Assembly: GCF_030824335.1 (NCBI RefSeq)
Contig: NZ_JAVBXX010000020.1
Span: 1-54,680 of the forward strand
DNA length: 54,680 nucleotides
Direction: 5' to 3'
Origin: Azonexus sp.
GTDB lineage: Bacteria; Pseudomonadota; Gammaproteobacteria; Burkholderiales; Rhodocyclaceae
Part shown: positions 29,575 to 37,045 of the stretch, piece by piece
Position numbering within the stretch: position 1 is the first letter of the stretch
Layout of the letters: every line of letters starts with the position of its first letter
The notes under the pieces: model-generated
Told to the model about the DNA's origin: nothing
Database searches by the model: none
What the model saw: only the letters and a program-made list of their open reading frames with translations
Made by a program: the position numbers and the translations under genes

Positions 29575-30449
29575 CTCAATCGATCCTCGCCATCAGCCTT
29601 ATCCTCACCTTGCTGAGCCTGTCTTTATCTGCAACTGCCAGTTCTTGCGATGACCCCAGACCACTACGCCTGGCACTGTCACCGATCAAGAACCCGGAGA
29701 TGCAGCGAACACAATATCAACCGCTGATCGAACGCCTGGAAAAGGTTTTGCAACGGCGAGTCGAACTCACCTCGACTCCGTCTTACGGCACTGCCATCGA
29801 GGCCTTGCTGGCTGAAAGCGTAGACCTTGCCGAACTGGGGCCAGCCTCCTACGCGATTGCTATGAGCCGTGGCGCCAGAATTACCCCCTTTGCCACCTTC
29901 TCGCAACAACGCGGTCCACACACGGAATCCAGTGCTTTTTATCGTTCCTTGCTGATCGCCCGACGTGACAAAGCAGCGACCAGTCTGGCGCAATTAAAGA
30001 ACGCAACGCTGGCACTAACCGACCCAGCCAGCACCTCGGGTGCAATCTTGCCGCGCCAGGCAATCAGCAAGCTCACCGGCATGCCCCTGGAAGGGTATTT
30101 CAAGCGTGTGGTTTATGCAGGCTCCCATGACCGGGCTATTGATGCCCTGAAAAAAAGCCAGGTGGAAGCCGCCTTCGTCGCCAGCGGCCGGCTCGATGAA
30201 GCTTTGCGACTGGGCAAAATCGAGGCAGGGGATTTTGTCTTGATCTGGACATCAAACCCCATCCCGTATGACCCATTTGTAATTCGCCAAGGCCTTTGCC
30301 CGGCGCTGGCAACAAAAATAAAACAGGTCTTTCTCGGCGATACAAGTTCCCTGAAAGGCATGTTTGAGCAACTTCACATGCTTGGCTTCGTCCCGACCTC
30401 GGATGCCAACTATCGCGAGATCAAAGAACTATCCACCAACCAACCTTAG
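29571..30449 (+). CDS. PhnD-like periplasmic binding protein
   Basis: This 292-residue exported protein resembles the phosphonate/phosphite-binding family: a signal peptide ending ATASSC, then RPLRLALSPIKNPEMQRTQYQPLIERLEKVLQRRVEL, ELGPASYAIAMSRG and LTDPASTSGAILPRQAI. The cysteine after the signal region is not in a clear lipobox. It has no ABC partners. Its ATG overlaps the stop of the GGDEF-EAL gene (ATGA), so the two are co-translated; the protein most likely presents a ligand to that sensor's periplasmic domain. Phosphonate or phosphate analogues are possible ligands, but related sensors use other compounds. The intrinsic terminator at 30521-30543 follows. Confidence 0.9.
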   Translation: MTQSILAISLILTLLSLSLSATASSCDDPRPLRLALSPIKNPEMQRTQYQPLIERLEKVLQRRVELTSTPSYGTAIEALLAESVDLAELGPASYAIAMSRGARITPFATFSQQRGPHTESSAFYRSLLIARRDKAATSLAQLKNATLALTDPASTSGAILPRQAISKLTGMPLEGYFKRVVYAGSHDRAIDALKKSQVEAAFVASGRLDEALRLGKIEAGDFVLIWTSNPIPYDPFVIRQGLCPALATKIKQVFLGDTSSLKGMFEQLHMLGFVPTSDANYREIKELSTNQP

Positions 30450-30520
30450 GCATGCCAACGCCAGCTCTGCTTGCCAAATAGATTGACGAAACCATGCCCC
30501 CTTGTTGCTCCAGAGGCGTG

Positions 30521-30543
30521 AAACTCCGGGGGAGTTTTTTCCT
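30521..30543 (+). terminator. Intrinsic terminator
   Basis: AAACTCC and GGAGTTT pair around GGG, followed by TTT and CCTTTT. It lies 72 nt past the PhnD-like gene and marks the left border of the restriction island. Confidence 0.8.
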
Positions 30544-30986
30544 TTTAGCAGGGGTCGATGCGGAACCCTTCTGGATTGGGAAGGTATCCGGGCTGGTCCC
30601 GCTCCGGTGGAGGCCAGAGTGACTGATACAGATCGTAGTGACGGGGCTGTTAATCAGCCGAAGGAGATGCTGGACTTCAGTTGTTTTTGCGTCCGCTATA
30701 CGTCGATTTGCAGACAATTAATTCGTAATCGGATCGGCGATGCTTTGGTGCCAGGCTCCGAAGGCAAGTAGTGCAAGGCTTCCGGGCCGCCAACCTTCTG
30801 ATGGCTAACCCTTCGAGCGTTTTCTGCAAAAGCGACCCTACATTCGAAATCCCCTCTTCTGTGTAGTCTATACGCGACCGAGGCTTCTCCTCGCCAACGA
30901 CTGCAGGGCAGGCAGCTGTCTTCTGCAACTTGCGCTGGGACGAAAACAGGCGTAATTTCCGCTTTTATTCCCAGAGGAGTGGCGGC
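30544..30986 (+). other. Gap before the restriction genes with no gene recognised
   Basis: About 440 nt contain only short open frames in several registers with no recognisable domain and poor start sites. Base composition is lower in GC than the flanks. It could be a mobile-element end or an untranslated RNA, but I see no transposase, terminal repeat pair or known RNA fold. The last 40 nt hold the ribosome-binding site AGAGGAG of the methyltransferase. Confidence 0.4.
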
Positions 30987-32264
30987 ATGGCTACTGTTTT
31001 TCATACCGGACCGGACAGAGACCTGGCGGCACAGTACTTTACAAAGGCTTTGAACCATCATTCCCAAGTGGATATTGCACGACACTTGGGCGTCACTCCG
31101 CGGACTATCCGCCACTGGATTGTCAATCAGTCGGTCCCCCAGAGTTATGTCTTCGGGCTACAACAGCTTCTGCCTCTGGAGCTGCCGTTTGAGGGCGACT
31201 CGCAGTTTTCCTTTATCGATCTCTTTGCCGGGATTGGTGGTATCCGGATGGCCTTCGAGGGGATTGGCGGGCGTTGTGTCTTTACCAGCGAGTGGGACAA
31301 CTATGCCCAGAAAACCTATGTGGAAAATTATCCTCGTGGTCATGCCATCAATGGAGACATCACCAAGATCGCTGCGGCCGATATTCCCGATCACGATCTG
31401 CTGCTAGCCGGTTTCCCGTGCCAGCCGTTCTCGATTGCGGGCGTCTCGAAGAAGAATGCGCTAGGGCGCGCTCACGGTTTTGCCTGTGAAACACAGGGCA
31501 CCTTGTTCTTTGATCTCTGCCGCATCATCGAGGCGAAGCAGCCGAAGGCTTTCCTGCTGGAGAACGTAAAAAATCTGATGTCCCACGACAAGGGGCGTAC
31601 ATTCGACGTCATCAAGCGTTCGCTGGATGATCTCGGTTACGACATTCATCCCCGGGTTGTCGATGGCGCGCATTTCGTGCCCCAGCATCGCGAGCGGATC
31701 CTTATCGTGGGTTTCCGCAAGGTGGACAAAGTTAACTTTGGCTGGGATGCGCTGCCTCTTCCAAAGAAAGGCGAGCGCACCATCAAGGAAATCCTGCATC
31801 GGACGGATGGCAGTGAGCCTTTGTTGCCGTGGGATGGTGACCGTTTCTTCAGTCACGCGACAAAGTCCGTGGATGCCAAATACACGCTGACAGATAAACT
31901 CTGGGCCTATTTACAAAATTATGCCGAGAAGCATCGAGCGAAGGGCAATGGCTTCGGTTTTGGTCTTGTGAGGTCAGACAGTGTGGCGCGCACGCTTTCC
32001 GCCCGTTACTACAAGGATGGCTCGGAAATTCTGGTGTATCAGGGTGAAGGTGTAAATCCGCGTCGCCTTACGCCACGCGAGTGCGCCCGGCTGATGGGGT
32101 TCCCGGATTCATTCAGGATTCCTGTTTCCGATACCCGCGCCTACAAGCAATTCGGAAATTCTGTGGTGGTCGACGTCATGGCGCACGTGGCGCGTCTGAT
32201 GTACCCGGCGCTCTGTGCGGACAGTCAGGAGCCGGAGCTGCCATTCCAGTACGCCGCTGCCTGA
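30987..32264 (+). CDS. DNA cytosine-5 methyltransferase (Dcm/EcoRII type) with N-terminal HTH
   Basis: This 425-residue enzyme methylates carbon 5 of cytosine. Catalytic motifs appear in order: [16 protein letters not shown] near 75, [13 protein letters not shown] with nucleophile Cys145, [25 protein letters not shown], and [18 protein letters not shown] and [12 protein letters not shown]. Residues about 15-50 ([20 protein letters not shown]) look like a helix-turn-helix, which in M.EcoRII and M.SsoII relatives represses the enzyme's own gene. The ATG at 30987 follows AGAGGAG. The vsr and MvaI-like nuclease genes downstream suggest a CCWGG target, since Vsr repairs T:G mismatches in that context; this is inference. 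Confidence 0.95.
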   Translation: MATVFHTGPDRDLAAQYFTKALNHHSQVDIARHLGVTPRTIRHWIVNQSVPQSYVFGLQQLLPLELPFEGDSQFSFIDLFAGIGGIRMAFEGIGGRCVFTSEWDNYAQKTYVENYPRGHAINGDITKIAAADIPDHDLLLAGFPCQPFSIAGVSKKNALGRAHGFACETQGTLFFDLCRIIEAKQPKAFLLENVKNLMSHDKGRTFDVIKRSLDDLGYDIHPRVVDGAHFVPQHRERILIVGFRKVDKVNFGWDALPLPKKGERTIKEILHRTDGSEPLLPWDGDRFFSHATKSVDAKYTLTDKLWAYLQNYAEKHRAKGNGFGFGLVRSDSVARTLSARYYKDGSEILVYQGEGVNPRRLTPRECARLMGFPDSFRIPVSDTRAYKQFGNSVVVDVMAHVARLMYPALCADSQEPELPFQYAAA

Positions 32265-32288
32265 TCCTTACCTGGCAGGCAGCCTGCT

Positions 32289-32771
32289 GTGGTGGATGTT
32301 GTCGATAAGGTGACCCGCAGCCGGATGATGTCTGGCATCAAGGGCAAGAACACCAAGCCAGAACTGCTTGTGCGAAAAGCGCTACATGCGAGAGGATTCC
32401 GTTATCGTCTTCACGATGATGCGCTCGCAGGGAAGCCGGATCTGGTATTACCGAAATTTCATGCGGTCGTGTTTATTCACGGCTGCTACTGGCACGGCCA
32501 CGACTGCCATCTCTTCAGACTTCCAGCCACCAACACGCAATTCTGGTCCGGCAAGATCGCCCGGAACAGGTTGCGTGACGAGGAAAATGTCCGATTGCTG
32601 ACCGGTAGCGGCTGGCGCGTCCTGACTGTTTGGGAGTGCGCTCTTCGCGGCAAGGCGCGGGTTGATGACTTTCCAAATGTCATTGACGGAATTTGCCGTT
32701 GGCTGGTAGCTTCCGATGCTCTTTCCCTTGAGATCAGAGGACCGGCAGATGCCCAATCACCTTCAGGTTGA
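32289..32771 (+). CDS. vsr: Very-short-patch mismatch endonuclease Vsr
   Basis: This 160-residue nuclease nicks 5' of the T in T:G mismatches formed by deamination of 5-methylcytosine in Dcm sites. Family signatures are clear: DKVTRSRMMSGIKGKNTKPELLVRKALHARGFRYR, the catalytic Asp in GKPDLVLPKF and the zinc-site segment VFIHGCYWHGHDCHLFRLPATN. It appears to start at a GTG (32289), 24 nt after the methyltransferase stop. Its end overlaps the restriction gene start by 23 nt, so the three genes form one operon. Confidence 0.95.
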   Translation: MVDVVDKVTRSRMMSGIKGKNTKPELLVRKALHARGFRYRLHDDALAGKPDLVLPKFHAVVFIHGCYWHGHDCHLFRLPATNTQFWSGKIARNRLRDEENVRLLTGSGWRVLTVWECALRGKARVDDFPNVIDGICRWLVASDALSLEIRGPADAQSPSG

Positions 32772-34077
32772 AACGCTCGAAAACCTTGTGCAGCTTTATG
32801 CCTCGAAAGGGGTTACGCGGCTCTACATGAAGGTGCTCGCGAAAAACAACAACAGCAAACAGCAGATCTATCTCGGGGCGAGCTTCGCAGCTTTAACGAT
32901 GTTCCCGACACTCGGGATTTTCTCCGATCCGAATGACGACAATCCCATATTCAAGGCGAGGCTGGATTTTTACTGGATGATGGCTGGCGGCGCTCTCTAT
33001 CAAGCGCCCGCCACCCAGATCGTTTTCTATCCCCAGTACCCGGAAGTCCGCCTGTCGGGATTCCTGGAAGGGTGTTCAAACGGACCATCCGATCTGCTGG
33101 ACCAGAAGACATGTCAGCCGGGGCGGCTAATGTTCTTCGGGGTTCATCCGGACGGACGAATAATTGCCTCAATTCTTCCGCACACGCATGCGATAGCCAA
33201 CGAAGTCAGGCACGCCCACGGAATCCAGAAGATCAGGGTTTTTTACGAGATTCCTGTCGGAGCAGACCCGAAGGAAGAGTTGCTTCGCAAGCTTAAAGAG
33301 ATACACCTTAAAGGCTGGATGAACTCCAGAAAGCTAGATACGGATGGTAATGACCTGCCCTGCAATGATTCCCACTGTGGCGGATATACCTTTGAATCAG
33401 AGTTTGGAATCCGGCCAAACGGGGACGCGGATCCCGACTTCAAGGGGTGGGAACTGAAACAGTATGGTGTACGCAAGTTTACGCGGCTGGATAGTTCCGT
33501 CATTACCCTGATGACACCGGAGCCGACATCGGGCTACTACAAGTCAAACGGAGTGATAGATTTTGTAAGGCGTTTTGGCTACAAGGACCGGCTTGGTCGT
33601 GAAGACCGCTATAACTTTGGGGGCATCCACAAGGTTGGCGTAAAGCATCATCGCACCAAGCTCACTTTGACACTGGTTGATTTTGATGGTGCCTCCGGCC
33701 AGATCCTTTCAAAGTCAGCTGGGATTTCACTGCTGACGGATGAAGGGGAGGAGGCTGCGTCGTGGCGCTATGAGGATCTGATGAATCACTGGAACAAGAA
33801 GCACGCGCAGGCGGCATTTATTCCCTCCATGTGTGCCTTGGAGCCTTCCAGAAAGTACTGCTACGGAAACATCGTCAAATTAGGAGAGGGAGTGGACTTT
33901 CTCCTGTTTCTCGAAGCCATGTTTAACGGCCGGATCTACTACGATCCGGGCATCAAGGTCGAGAACGCTTCTGCGGCGCGGCCTACAACGAAGCGCCGCA
34001 GCCAGTTTCGGGTGAAGTCTGGTAACTTGGCAGAGTTATACCTCAAGATGTCAACGGTGGATATTCTGAAGGTTTGA
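32749..34077 (+). CDS. Type II restriction endonuclease, MvaI/BcnI family
   Basis: This 442-residue protein is the probable restriction partner of the upstream methyltransferase. The catalytic pattern D-X4-E-X-K is visible as Asp230-Glu235-Lys237 in PDFKGWELKQYG, inside GGYTFESEFGIRPNGDADP. From memory the spacing matches MvaI, a monomeric MutH-like nuclease that cuts CCWGG; BcnI cuts CCSGG. It is far longer than MvaI, with about 215 extra N-terminal residues of unknown role. The ATG at 32749 follows AGAGGACCGGCAG and overlaps vsr. MvaI itself is paired with an N4-cytosine methyltransferase, so pairing with a C5 enzyme is notable. Confidence 0.88.
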   Translation: MPNHLQVETLENLVQLYASKGVTRLYMKVLAKNNNSKQQIYLGASFAALTMFPTLGIFSDPNDDNPIFKARLDFYWMMAGGALYQAPATQIVFYPQYPEVRLSGFLEGCSNGPSDLLDQKTCQPGRLMFFGVHPDGRIIASILPHTHAIANEVRHAHGIQKIRVFYEIPVGADPKEELLRKLKEIHLKGWMNSRKLDTDGNDLPCNDSHCGGYTFESEFGIRPNGDADPDFKGWELKQYGVRKFTRLDSSVITLMTPEPTSGYYKSNGVIDFVRRFGYKDRLGREDRYNFGGIHKVGVKHHRTKLTLTLVDFDGASGQILSKSAGISLLTDEGEEAASWRYEDLMNHWNKKHAQAAFIPSMCALEPSRKYCYGNIVKLGEGVDFLLFLEAMFNGRIYYDPGIKVENASAARPTTKRRSQFRVKSGNLAELYLKMSTVDILKV

Positions 34078-34104
34078 TCTGTCAGAAGGTTTGCCGGGTC
34101 TGAT

Positions 34105-34300
34105 TCAGGGTGCCGGTTTGCCTCGGGTGGGCTTTTCGTTGCAGAGCGTGACGATCTCGCCGCCTATCTGGGTATAGTGAGGAGTTGTAACGTCGCCCCG
34201 CATGCTGTGGCCGAGTAGGACTTTGAGTGGATATGCAGGATAGTCCAAGCCTTCCAGCATGGTGGCAAAAGTCCGGCAAATAGCCTCCAATTCGGACGGC
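34105..34300 (-). pseudogene. Tyrosine recombinase/integrase C-terminal remnant
   Basis: A minus-strand frame reads AICRTFATMLEGL, then YPLKVLLGHSMRGDVTTPHYTQI, which match integrase box II (usual HxLRRTFAT, here lacking the histidine) and the LLGHS...T..Y region with the catalytic tyrosine. Upstream the frame is not integrase-like and neighbouring frames are stop-ridden, so only a decayed fragment remains. It lies just beyond the restriction genes and points to integration as the way the island arrived. Position 34301-34682 shows nothing else recognisable. Confidence 0.7.
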
Positions 34301-34682
34301 ATCAAAAGATGCGATGCATGTCCTCTAGGACGCCTCTTCGTCCTCGCCAGGCGAGCCGTACTGCGGCCGGATGCGTCGGCCAGGACGCTGAGCCATGTCG
34401 AACCGGCCATTGAACAGACCAAGATGCGATCCGCCGGGTTGGGTCAGGACCGGCTGTAACTCGGAGTGAAAAGCAGATATTACTTTCGCCAACGACTGAA
34501 CGGCATATGACTGGCGCATTGCAGCCGGACAAAACGTCAAAGAGAACGTCCACAAAGGTCAATAACCTGACTGCCATCGGCACGCAGAACTTTCACTATC
34601 TGCAGCAGTACTTTTCCACGAACCAGACCCATTTTTGACTAAGCGCGTCAACCTGCAAGGCAAATAGACAGCGGCTCAGGGC

Positions 34683-34712
34683 TTGTATTACGAAGCACAT
34701 TTCCAATATTAT
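34683..34712 (+). promoter_or_regulatory. Promoter of the ars operon
   Basis: TTGTAT (34683-34688), an 18-nt spacer and TATTAT (34707-34712) form a sigma-70-like promoter. The predicted transcription start falls at or next to the arsR ATG at 34719, so the mRNA may be leaderless. No ribosome-binding site precedes that ATG, which agrees. Confidence 0.55.
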
Positions 34713-34725
34713 AGAAACATGGAAA
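34700..34725 (+). promoter_or_regulatory. Candidate ArsR operator
   Basis: TTTCCA and TGGAAA are perfect inverted arms around 14 nt, covering the -10 element and the arsR start codon. Self-repression by ArsR at this site would block polymerase directly. Confidence 0.55.
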
Positions 34726-35054
34726 TAGAACTCGCAATCAATGCCCTGAAAGCCCTTGCCCACGACACACGTCTTCGGGCTTTTCGTTGTCTTGTCCAGG
34801 CTGGGCCGGATGGCTTGTGCGTGGCTGAGCTGGCCAATCGGCTCGGTAGCGAGGCGAACGGCAGTTTCAGCTTTCATCTCAAGGAATTGCACCGCGCCGG
34901 GCTGATTCGCAGTCGCCAGGACGGGCGCTTCATTTATTACTCAGCCGATTACCCGGCGATGAACGATCTGCTCGGCTACCTGACCGAGCACTGCTGCGCC
35001 GGCGAACCCTGCGGCGAGCAGGCGCATCACTGTGCCAACACGGAGAACCCATGA
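34719..35054 (+). CDS. arsR: ArsR-family arsenite-responsive repressor
   Basis: This 111-residue winged-helix repressor should release the operon when arsenite binds. The core reads ALAHDTRLRAFRCLVQAGPDGLCVAELANRLG, then the recognition helix SFSFHLKELHRAGLIRSRQDGRFIYYS. The E. coli CxC arsenic site is missing (LCVAEL has one cysteine). Instead Cys92, Cys93 and Cys98 near the C-terminus resemble the Acidithiobacillus-type sensor (CC plus a downstream Cys). The start ATG has no ribosome-binding site. Its stop overlaps arsC by 4 nt. Confidence 0.95.
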   Translation: MEIELAINALKALAHDTRLRAFRCLVQAGPDGLCVAELANRLGSEANGSFSFHLKELHRAGLIRSRQDGRFIYYSADYPAMNDLLGYLTEHCCAGEPCGEQAHHCANTENP

Positions 35055-35563
35055 CCCCAAAATCCTTCAACATCCTGGTGCTGTGCACCGGCAACTCGGC
35101 TCGCTCGATTCTCGGCGAGGCGCTGTTCAACCACCTCGGAAACCGTGCAATACCAGGCCGCATCCGCGCTTTTTCGGCCGGCAGCCAGCCCTCCGGCAAG
35201 GTCAATCCGGTCGCATTGGAAACGCTGAAAAAACACGGCATTCCGCTACCCGAGGCACGCAGCAAGTCGTGGGACGAATTCGCGGCGCCCGGCGCCCCGG
35301 CCATCGATTTCATCTTCACCGTCTGCGCCTCGGCGGCGGGCGAGACCTGCCCGATCTGGCCGGGTCATCCGACCACGGCACACTGGGGCATTGACGATCC
35401 GGCGCATGTCGAGCCGCTGGAAGCTCGCCGCGAAGCTTTCGAGAAAGCCTACCAACTGCTGCGCCAGCGCGTCGAAGCCTTCGTCGAATTGCCGCTGGAA
35501 ACGCTGTCGACCGCAGAAATTGCTGCTGCAGCGCGCCAGATTCATCAGGAATGCGAACAATGA
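35051..35563 (+). CDS. arsC: Arsenate reductase, low-molecular-weight phosphatase type
   Basis: This 170-residue cytoplasmic enzyme reduces arsenate to arsenite. Nucleophile Cys12 lies in LCTGNSARS, the phosphate-loop motif of the PTP-like class. Cys92 and Cys100 (FTVCASAAGETCP) are placed to form the shuttling disulfide resolved by thioredoxin. WPGHPTTAHWGIDDPAHVE and the C-terminal helix are typical. The gene starts inside the arsR stop (ATGA) and ends inside the acr3 start (ATGA). A longer form of this enzyme than the usual ~140 residues is common in betaproteobacteria. Confidence 0.95.
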   Translation: MTPKSFNILVLCTGNSARSILGEALFNHLGNRAIPGRIRAFSAGSQPSGKVNPVALETLKKHGIPLPEARSKSWDEFAAPGAPAIDFIFTVCASAAGETCPIWPGHPTTAHWGIDDPAHVEPLEARREAFEKAYQLLRQRVEAFVELPLETLSTAEIAAAARQIHQECEQ

Positions 35564-36630
35564 GCGCCCAATGCAACGTGGCCGGCAAACAGATTGCGGG
35601 CGCCCCGATGGGTTTCTTCGAGCGCTATCTCAGCCTCTGGGTGCTGCTCTGCATCGTCGCCGGCATCCTGCTCGGCCAATGGTTCCCGGCGGCTTTCCAG
35701 GCCCTGGGCCGGATGGAATATGCCCAGGTCAATCTGCCTGTGGGGCTGCTGATCTGGGTAATGATCATCCCGATGTTGATGAAAATCGATTTCGCCTCGA
35801 TCCATGAAGTGAAGAACCAGAAAGCCAGCATCGGCATCACGCTGTTCGTCAATTGGGCGATCAAGCCGTTCACCATGGCGGCGCTTGGCTGGCTGTTCAT
35901 CCGCCACGTTTTTGCACCGTACTTGCCGGCCGATCAACTGGACAGCTACATCGCCGGCTTGATCCTGCTTGGCGCCGCGCCGTGTACCGCGATGGTTTTT
36001 GTCTGGAGCAACCTGTGTCGTGGCGACCCGATTTTCACCGTCTCGCAGGTAGCGCTGAACGATCTGGTGATGGTCGTCGCCTTCGCCCCCATCGTCGCTT
36101 TCCTGCTCGGCGTTTCAGCCATTCCGATTCCGTGGGATACGCTGCTGCTCTCGGTCGTGATGTACATCGTCATCCCGCTGAGCATCGCCCAGGGATTGCG
36201 CAAGCATTTCCTGCGTGGCGGTGAAACAGCCTTCCAGCAAGCCATCGAACGTATCGGCCCATTCACCATGCTGGCCCTGTTGGCCACGCTGGTGCTGCTC
36301 TTTGCCTTCCAGGGCGAGGCCATTGTCCGGCAACCGCTGATCATCGGCATGCTGGCCGTGCCCATTTTCCTGCAAGGTCTGCTGATTGCCGCCTTGGGCT
36401 ACTGGCTGAACCGCAAATTCCGCGTCCGCCACGATGTCGCGGGGCCATCGACGCTGATTGGCGTGTCCAACTTTTTCGAATTGGCCGTCGCCGTCGCCAT
36501 CGTGCTCTATGGCTTCGATTCCGGTGCCGCGCTGGCAACGGTGGTTGGCGTGCTGATTGAGGTGCCGGTCATGCTGTGGCTGGTCAAGATGGTTAACTCA
36601 AGCAAGGCCTGGTACGAAAAAGCCCTTTGA
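35560..36630 (+). CDS. acr3: Arsenite efflux permease ACR3
   Basis: This 356-residue inner-membrane protein exports arsenite and has about ten helices. The family motif LGAAPCTAMVFVWSNLCRGDPIF carries the essential cysteine, and FFERYLSLWVLLCIVAGILLGQWFP and GVSNFFELAVAVAIVLYG are characteristic. It starts at the ATG at 35560 overlapping arsC. With ArsA encoded in the same operon it may run as an ATP-driven pump rather than only on membrane potential. ArsA is classically paired with ArsB, but ACR3-ArsA pairing with ArsD is known in other operons. Confidence 0.96.
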   Translation: MSAQCNVAGKQIAGAPMGFFERYLSLWVLLCIVAGILLGQWFPAAFQALGRMEYAQVNLPVGLLIWVMIIPMLMKIDFASIHEVKNQKASIGITLFVNWAIKPFTMAALGWLFIRHVFAPYLPADQLDSYIAGLILLGAAPCTAMVFVWSNLCRGDPIFTVSQVALNDLVMVVAFAPIVAFLLGVSAIPIPWDTLLLSVVMYIVIPLSIAQGLRKHFLRGGETAFQQAIERIGPFTMLALLATLVLLFAFQGEAIVRQPLIIGMLAVPIFLQGLLIAALGYWLNRKFRVRHDVAGPSTLIGVSNFFELAVAVAIVLYGFDSGAALATVVGVLIEVPVMLWLVKMVNSSKAWYEKAL

Positions 36631-36672
36631 TACGCGGTCTACCAAGACTCAAAATTTCATCTGGAGATGAGC

Positions 36673-37035
36673 ATGAAAAAACTTGAAATTTACGATCCCG
36701 CCATGTGTTGTTCGACTGGCGTCTGCGGCGTTGATGTCGATCCGGTACTGGTCCAGTTTGCCGCCGACCTGGCCTGGGTTGGCGAGCAGGGGGTCAGCGT
36801 GACGCGTTACAACCTCGGCCAGGAACCGCAGGCTTTTGCGGTCAACGCTGCCGTGGTCAAGGAAATGGAAGCTGGCATGGAACGCCTGCCGATCATCGCC
36901 ATCGACGGCCAGATCGTCACTACCGGCCTCTACCCGTCGCGCGCGCAACTGGCGCAGAAGCTCGGCCTGACGCTGGATGCGGGCGAAGCCGCCCCGGCCA
37001 AAAGCTGCTGTTCGCCGAAATCCGGCTGCTGCTGA
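36673..37035 (+). CDS. arsD: Arsenite metallochaperone ArsD
   Basis: This 120-residue chaperone delivers arsenite to the ArsA ATPase. The binding residues Cys12, Cys13 and Cys18 are in place (MCCSTGVCGV), and a C-terminal CC pair plus a final CC (SCCSPKSGCC) add more thiols. MERLPIIAIDGQIVTTGLYPSRAQL is conserved. The ATG at 36673 has GGAG 6 nt upstream; an ATG two codons earlier overlaps that site and is less likely. A 42-nt gap separates it from acr3 and a 10-nt gap from arsA. Confidence 0.95.
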   Translation: MKKLEIYDPAMCCSTGVCGVDVDPVLVQFAADLAWVGEQGVSVTRYNLGQEPQAFAVNAAVVKEMEAGMERLPIIAIDGQIVTTGLYPSRAQLAQKLGLTLDAGEAAPAKSCCSPKSGCC

Positions 37036-37045
37036 GAGACACAAC

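Noticed and set aside
30800..30830. GGCTAACCCTTC resembling an integron attC arm
   Set aside because: No matching complementary arm is found within a normal attC length and no integrase of the IntI type is present.
30600..31115. Short frames on both strands near the restriction genes, including a 139-codon minus-strand frame
   Set aside because: They overlap the methyltransferase start or a terminator, have no recognisable family and poor start sites.
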